From: Alphaproteobacteria bacterium
GTDB taxonomy: Bacteria; Pseudomonadota; Alphaproteobacteria; RF32; CAG-239
Length of the DNA: 56,190 nt
Reading direction: 5' to 3'
Assembly: GCA_017444525.1 (NCBI GenBank)
Contig: JAFSWL010000005.1
Coordinates: forward strand, 1-56,190
The position numbers were made by a program, and so were the translations under genes. The notes under the pieces were generated by a model, which made no database searches, was not told the origin of the DNA, and saw only the letters and a program-made list of their open reading frames with translations. Positions 52,686 to 56,190 of this stretch are shown here, piece by piece. Within the stretch, counting starts at the first letter, position 1. Each line of letters starts with the position of its first letter.

Positions 52686-54247
52686 CTTTCGTTTCCTTGT
52701 TTAGTCGGAAAATTTTTTGGCTTTCTGCGTTTGGATTTACGCTGCTTCTTTATCTTGATTTCCGGTTCGATCCAATCGGTGAAAATCTGCACATCTTCTG
52801 CCGATACATTGATTTTATCTTGTAGAAGATTGAGCAAATTTTTTCGTTCGTTATTCAAATCGTTTTTGGAATAATCAATATTATACTGGTTGGCAATATC
52901 CGGAATATTGTTAAAACGTTGCATCTGCATTTCGTAATAGTTGACAACGTTTTTCTTATCTTCTTTCATACGCTTTTGAAGTTGAGTATTTTTCTCCCAA
53001 TTACAGTAGATTTTATGCTCAAATCCGTTAAGCAAAGCTACCCTTAAATCACACATATTGATTCTGGAAAAATACATTTCATTGTTTTTGGCGACTTCTT
53101 CAATCTCATCAAATCCATGGAAATACGCGCGGTGCATTTCACGTTCAACCAGCACTAAATTGGTAGGGTAGTTGACTTTAGCCAGATAGTCGCCGTCATT
53201 GGCAAACTTTACGGCATTTTTATGATGCACTTCAAAATTCGGCATATCATCTTTATTCAGCGTTACTCCGTTTTCATCCCGAGCGAGCAGAAGACTTTCT
53301 TTGTTATCCCAAAATAATCTGTCGGTTAATTCCTGAGGTATTTTATCACCGACTTTAAAATCGTCATTATAATATTCGGTACCTTTTAAATCGTTTATGA
53401 TACGCGGTGTAAAGTTTATTTCTGTAATAACCAGCGAACCGATATCGCAGCAACCGTCTTTAGACATACGACGGCAAAGAGAGGCTACCTTACGTTCATC
53501 CAAACCGCTGCTACAAAGCTGCGCATATAATTTTTTACCGCATTCCCGCATAAAGCTTTTAACAAACCTTTTTTTGTATCCGGTTTGTAAAAATATGGCT
53601 TTCATTGATTGAGGTGTTGGAGCAAAACACTTGTGAATAACATCACAGAAATCGCTTACAGACATCACTTTGAGCGCATCAGGATTGATACCTTGCTTAT
53701 ATAAATAGCGCCTAACATTCGGAGCAATGGTTCTGAAACCCTCAAATTGGTTGAAAACACGCCACATCGGCGACTGTGCCAAGTCATAATCTTTAAGTCG
53801 GAATTTGCCGCGGTTGGAAGTTTTACAAAAAAATTTATAGCAGGAACTGAGCTCATGTTCGCGGCGTGCGTCAATTGAGCCGTAACATTCCATTCTCACC
53901 AACTTTTTTTCATCATCGGATAATGGATAATATATGTTACCCTCATCATAATAGGAGTTACAAATCCAACCGATTCTTTCTATATAATCGTATGCCATAT
54001 CGAGTAACATTTCATGCAGTTTTTCCGGCGACATTACTACTTTATTGCGCATAATGCCGCTTATCAAATCAACGGTGGCAATTTGCCGCGGATAGGGGAG
54101 TTCCAAAAACTTTTGCTCAAACTCGGAGTTTGCGCGCAGAACATCCCACAAATCAGCGTTTTCTTTAATAAACGTACTTGATAATTCTGCCGCACTGGGC
54201 AGGAAACTGTTATGTTTTGCAGCATAAGAGCTTTTTTTGCGGCTCAT
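52682..54247 (-). CDS. HNH nuclease-domain protein, candidate toxin or restriction-type enzyme
   Basis: The 521-residue protein has an HNH nuclease motif at about 341-376: FEVHHKNAV (the HH pair), then a strand with NYPTNLVLVEREMHRAYFHG (the Asn and last His). The N-terminal 300 residues are helical with no family I recognise, and a lysine/arginine-rich tail (KKQRKSKRRKPKN) ends it. No signal peptide, LXG, RHS, PAAR or VgrG part is visible. Start ATG 54247 (MSRKKSSYAAK) has AGGA upstream; earlier in-frame ATGs would run into the opposite gene. The SUKH-like gene overlaps its end, suggesting a nuclease-immunity pair. Confidence 0.75.
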   Translation of the reverse strand: MSRKKSSYAAKHNSFLPSAAELSSTFIKENADLWDVLRANSEFEQKFLELPYPRQIATVDLISGIMRNKVVMSPEKLHEMLLDMAYDYIERIGWICNSYYDEGNIYYPLSDDEKKLVRMECYGSIDARREHELSSCYKFFCKTSNRGKFRLKDYDLAQSPMWRVFNQFEGFRTIAPNVRRYLYKQGINPDALKVMSVSDFCDVIHKCFAPTPQSMKAIFLQTGYKKRFVKSFMRECGKKLYAQLCSSGLDERKVASLCRRMSKDGCCDIGSLVITEINFTPRIINDLKGTEYYNDDFKVGDKIPQELTDRLFWDNKESLLLARDENGVTLNKDDMPNFEVHHKNAVKFANDGDYLAKVNYPTNLVLVEREMHRAYFHGFDEIEEVAKNNEMYFSRINMCDLRVALLNGFEHKIYCNWEKNTQLQKRMKEDKKNVVNYYEMQMQRFNNIPDIANQYNIDYSKNDLNNERKNLLNLLQDKINVSAEDVQIFTDWIEPEIKIKKQRKSKRRKPKNFPTKQGNER

Positions 54248-54371
54248 AACGTTAATCCTGAAAAAATATTGCTTTTGTCCAGAAGATATCAAAAAAATAT
54301 TTAAAAGTCTACCATTTTTTAATAAAATTTGCCGATTATGTATAAAAAACACAAATATAGGAGAGATAAAT

Positions 54372-55790
54372 ATGGTGGAATTTACAATCGGACGCAGCAG
54401 TGGCAGCAAAATCACTAAAGTTATAGCGGCAAAAAAGCCTGAGGATATTATTAAAGCATTGGGCAAAAATGAGGTAGGATTGATAAACGCAATCAAAAAG
54501 CAAAAAGCCGAAGATAAAATCAAAGAATTTAATTTGGGAGAATACAGTGTTTTTACGGCGATAATCAACCTAAAGAATTCGGTCGAGTGGCAAAAGTTCG
54601 GTGCTTCTGTTTGGCACAAAATAAAGAATTGCCGCGAAGTTAAAATAGTCCTCCCGCAAGCTAAGCCGCAAAATATTTATGATTTTTCTTTGGGTGTGGA
54701 ATTGGGCTCATACAGATTCGATAAATATTTTACCAAGAAAAAGGCATCGTCTTATCCGAAACTCGAAAAGATTGTGTATGTGGGAACCGAACTCAAAAAT
54801 ATGGATGGTTACAAAAATACGGCAGGTCTGGCCAACGCTGTACGCTATGCCCGCGATTTAATCAGTGAGCCGGCTAATGCCTTAACTCCTGAAATTATGG
54901 CGGCTGATATTAAACGGCTGGAATATTTAGGACTTGAAGTGGAAATTTTGGAAGAAAACGCTATGCGTGAGCTTGGCTTTAACTTAGCACTTGCGGTGGC
55001 ACAGGGTTCTGTTAATCGTCCGCGTATTGCTATAATCAAGTGGCAGGGCAATCCGCAAGAAAAAGGTTTTAGTGTTGGTTTGGTCGGTAAAGGTGTAACT
55101 TTTGACAGCGGCGGTATTTCGATTAAGCCTGCCGCCAATATGGGCGATATGAAACAAGATATGGCCGGTGCGGCGGCAATGACGGCAGTGATGAAATCGC
55201 TGGCTTTGCAAAAAGTTGAAAAAAATGTGGTTGCAGTGGTTGGTTTGGTTGAAAATATGCCGTCCGGCACGGCATATCGTCCCGGCGACGTAGTAACTTC
55301 AATGTCGGGGCAAACGGTTGAGGTGGTAAACACCGATGCCGAGGGACGCTTAGTATTGGCTGATTGTCTGACATATATTCAAAAGAATTATAAACCGCGT
55401 TGGGTGATAGATATGGCAACTTTGACCGGCGCGATAATTATTGCCCTTGGTCATACTTTTGCCGGTATTTTTTCGAATGATGAACGTTTGGCAGAAAAAC
55501 TGATTGCCGCCGGAAAACAAAGCGGAGAAAGAGTATGGCAATTGCCGATGGATGCTGAATATGACAAACAAATGGATTCGACCATTGCCGATATGAAAAA
55601 TACCGGCGGACGTGCAGCAGGTTCGGCAACTGCGGCTTGTTTCTTGCAGCGTTTTATCAACAAAGGATGTAAATGGGCGCATATTGATATTGCCGGTATG
55701 GATTTGAGTGAGGGTAACAATGTTTTGTATCCGAAAGGAGCCAGCGGTTTCGGTGTTCGCTTGCTGAACGAGCTGATTAGCAAACTGTAA
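54372..55790 (+). CDS. pepA: Leucyl aminopeptidase (M17)
   Basis: PepA is a hexameric cytosolic two-metal aminopeptidase. The 472-residue protein has the catalytic domain with VGKGVTFDSGGISIKPAANMGDMKQDMAGAAAM (positions about 236-268) and the signature NTDAEGRLVLADCL, which supplies metal and catalytic residues. The N-terminal domain is diverged, as usual. AGGAGA precedes the ATG at 54372. It is monocistronic and divergent from the HNH gene across about 125 bases. Confidence 0.96.
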   Translation: MVEFTIGRSSGSKITKVIAAKKPEDIIKALGKNEVGLINAIKKQKAEDKIKEFNLGEYSVFTAIINLKNSVEWQKFGASVWHKIKNCREVKIVLPQAKPQNIYDFSLGVELGSYRFDKYFTKKKASSYPKLEKIVYVGTELKNMDGYKNTAGLANAVRYARDLISEPANALTPEIMAADIKRLEYLGLEVEILEENAMRELGFNLALAVAQGSVNRPRIAIIKWQGNPQEKGFSVGLVGKGVTFDSGGISIKPAANMGDMKQDMAGAAAMTAVMKSLALQKVEKNVVAVVGLVENMPSGTAYRPGDVVTSMSGQTVEVVNTDAEGRLVLADCLTYIQKNYKPRWVIDMATLTGAIIIALGHTFAGIFSNDERLAEKLIAAGKQSGERVWQLPMDAEYDKQMDSTIADMKNTGGRAAGSATAACFLQRFINKGCKWAHIDIAGMDLSEGNNVLYPKGASGFGVRLLNELISKL

Positions 55791-56190
55791 AATGATAATA
55801 AAGTATGCATTGCTTCCGCTTAAAAAACAAAAAAGTCATCGCTCGTTCGGCATAGTGTATTATAGTATATTATATTAACGTCATCGCTCGTTCGGCGTAA
55901 GTCCGAACGTCCAGCGATCTACCGTATTGTTCTTCCTCTTACAAGTAAGAGGAGAGAGGAGATAATATACTTCCTTACCCTATACACTTACCTTGAAGAA
56001 CAAATATTGATTCGAAGATCCCTTGACTCGCAGACGCACCGCGCTGCGAGAGGGATTGTTAGTTAAAAATATGTTATAAAAGATGTGATAAAGAAGAAAA
56101 AGGGCGGACGAACGACGAGGGATAGAACACTAAAGTTCGTAGTCATCAGGTTCTCCGCCCAGTAACAATGGATACTTGATGGATTGCTTG
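55791..56190. other. Hairpin-rich non-coding end of the window
   Basis: I see no gene in these 400 bases apart from a possible frame opening at 56179. Besides the 17-base repeats it has CCTCTTAC/GTAAGAGG (55935-55942 with 55945-55952). CTCGCAG/CTGCGAG (56027-56033 with 56044-56050) is extended by ATCCCT/AGGGAT. A long GGGCGGA/TCCGCCC stem (56102-56108 with 56154-56160) has internal GAAC/GTTC pairs. The set of stems suggests a structured RNA or the non-coding end of a mobile element running out of the window. Confidence 0.5.
55835..55915 (+). repeat. Two copies of a 17-base repeat, the second in a hairpin
   Basis: GTCATCGCTCGTTCGGC occurs exactly at 55835-55851 and 55880-55896. The second copy is followed by an inverted partner so that CGCT-GTTCGG pairs with CCGAAC-AGCG, ending near 55915. 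The first copy lacks the partner, so it may be a truncated unit. Confidence 0.7.

Noticed and set aside
52682-54619. Longer HNH protein starting at 54619 with hydrophobic N-terminal spans
   Set aside because: The extra 124 residues overlap pepA on the opposite strand and are its shadow. The ATG at 54247 has a better ribosome site.
54845-55333. 162-residue open frame antisense to pepA
   Set aside because: It lies wholly inside the well-supported pepA gene and has no start context.

Overview
The window looks like chromosome of an AT-rich, fermentative alphaproteobacterium, probably an uncultured host- or gut-associated lineage. This is inferred from gene content and order: yebC-ruvC, nrdR next to nusB, rpmI-rplT-pheS-pheT, acpP-fabF-mltG and mreB-mreC-mreD-mrdA-rodA. 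A ferredoxin-domain [FeFe] hydrogenase points to anaerobic H2 metabolism. Promoters are readable as TTGACA-16/17-TATAAT. Most starts have a clear Shine-Dalgarno. TAG, TAA and TGA are all used as stops.

Layout. 1-1353: the 3' end of an IS110-type transposase and two small minus-strand genes, one with a Bacteroidota-style signal peptide. 1421-5411: ftsY, a short mtaB, and a monocistronic 643-residue protein with a zinc-protease HExxH motif. 5617-8180: acpP, fabF, mltG. 8232-9152: a membrane protein with tandem helical repeats. 9287-14969 (minus): rpmI, rplT, pheS, pheT, proS. 15216-17882: a membrane-anchored ankyrin protein, two small genes and the wreck of a surface-glycan/MBOAT O-acylation locus. 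17918-22177 (minus): a tight operon hydA-murF-nrdR-nusB-def. 22315-24107: tRNA-Arg(CCU), a coupled set of small unknown genes and a small-ORF transcription unit. 24172-29884: bcp, a class I glutamine amidotransferase, ftsH, a degenerate DEAD-box protein, yebC, ruvC. 29992-31917: two unknown genes and a glycosyltransferase. 31945-32170: a highly structured non-coding RNA with its own promoter and terminator. 32233-36309: ddl, a DUF3108-like exported protein, and the tRNA-modification pair trhP-miaA. 36310-37527: a long non-coding stretch and a Bacteroidota-style lipoprotein. 37646-43049: the elongasome operon. 43098-46771: two large unknown proteins. 46856-51283: proline iminopeptidase, a MORN-repeat secreted protein, a nonsense-mutated HAD phosphatase and an unknown membrane/soluble pair. 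51338-55790: Sua5-type TsaC, a SUKH-like protein overlapping an HNH nuclease, and leucyl aminopeptidase. 55791-56190: a repeat- and hairpin-rich non-coding end.

How the genes work together. Much of the window is housekeeping for envelope growth (mre/mrd, murF, ddl, mltG, acpP-fabF), translation and tRNA modification (proS, pheST, mtaB, trhP, miaA, sua5, def), and membrane protein targeting or quality control (ftsY, ftsH). Accessory islands sit between these blocks. The most interesting items are the stand-alone structured RNA at 31945-32170, which resembles a HEARO/omega-RNA (IscB guide RNA) with no iscB beside it; the HNH nuclease/SUKH pair; a DEAD-box protein that has lost its catalytic motifs; and several unknown multi-gene units.
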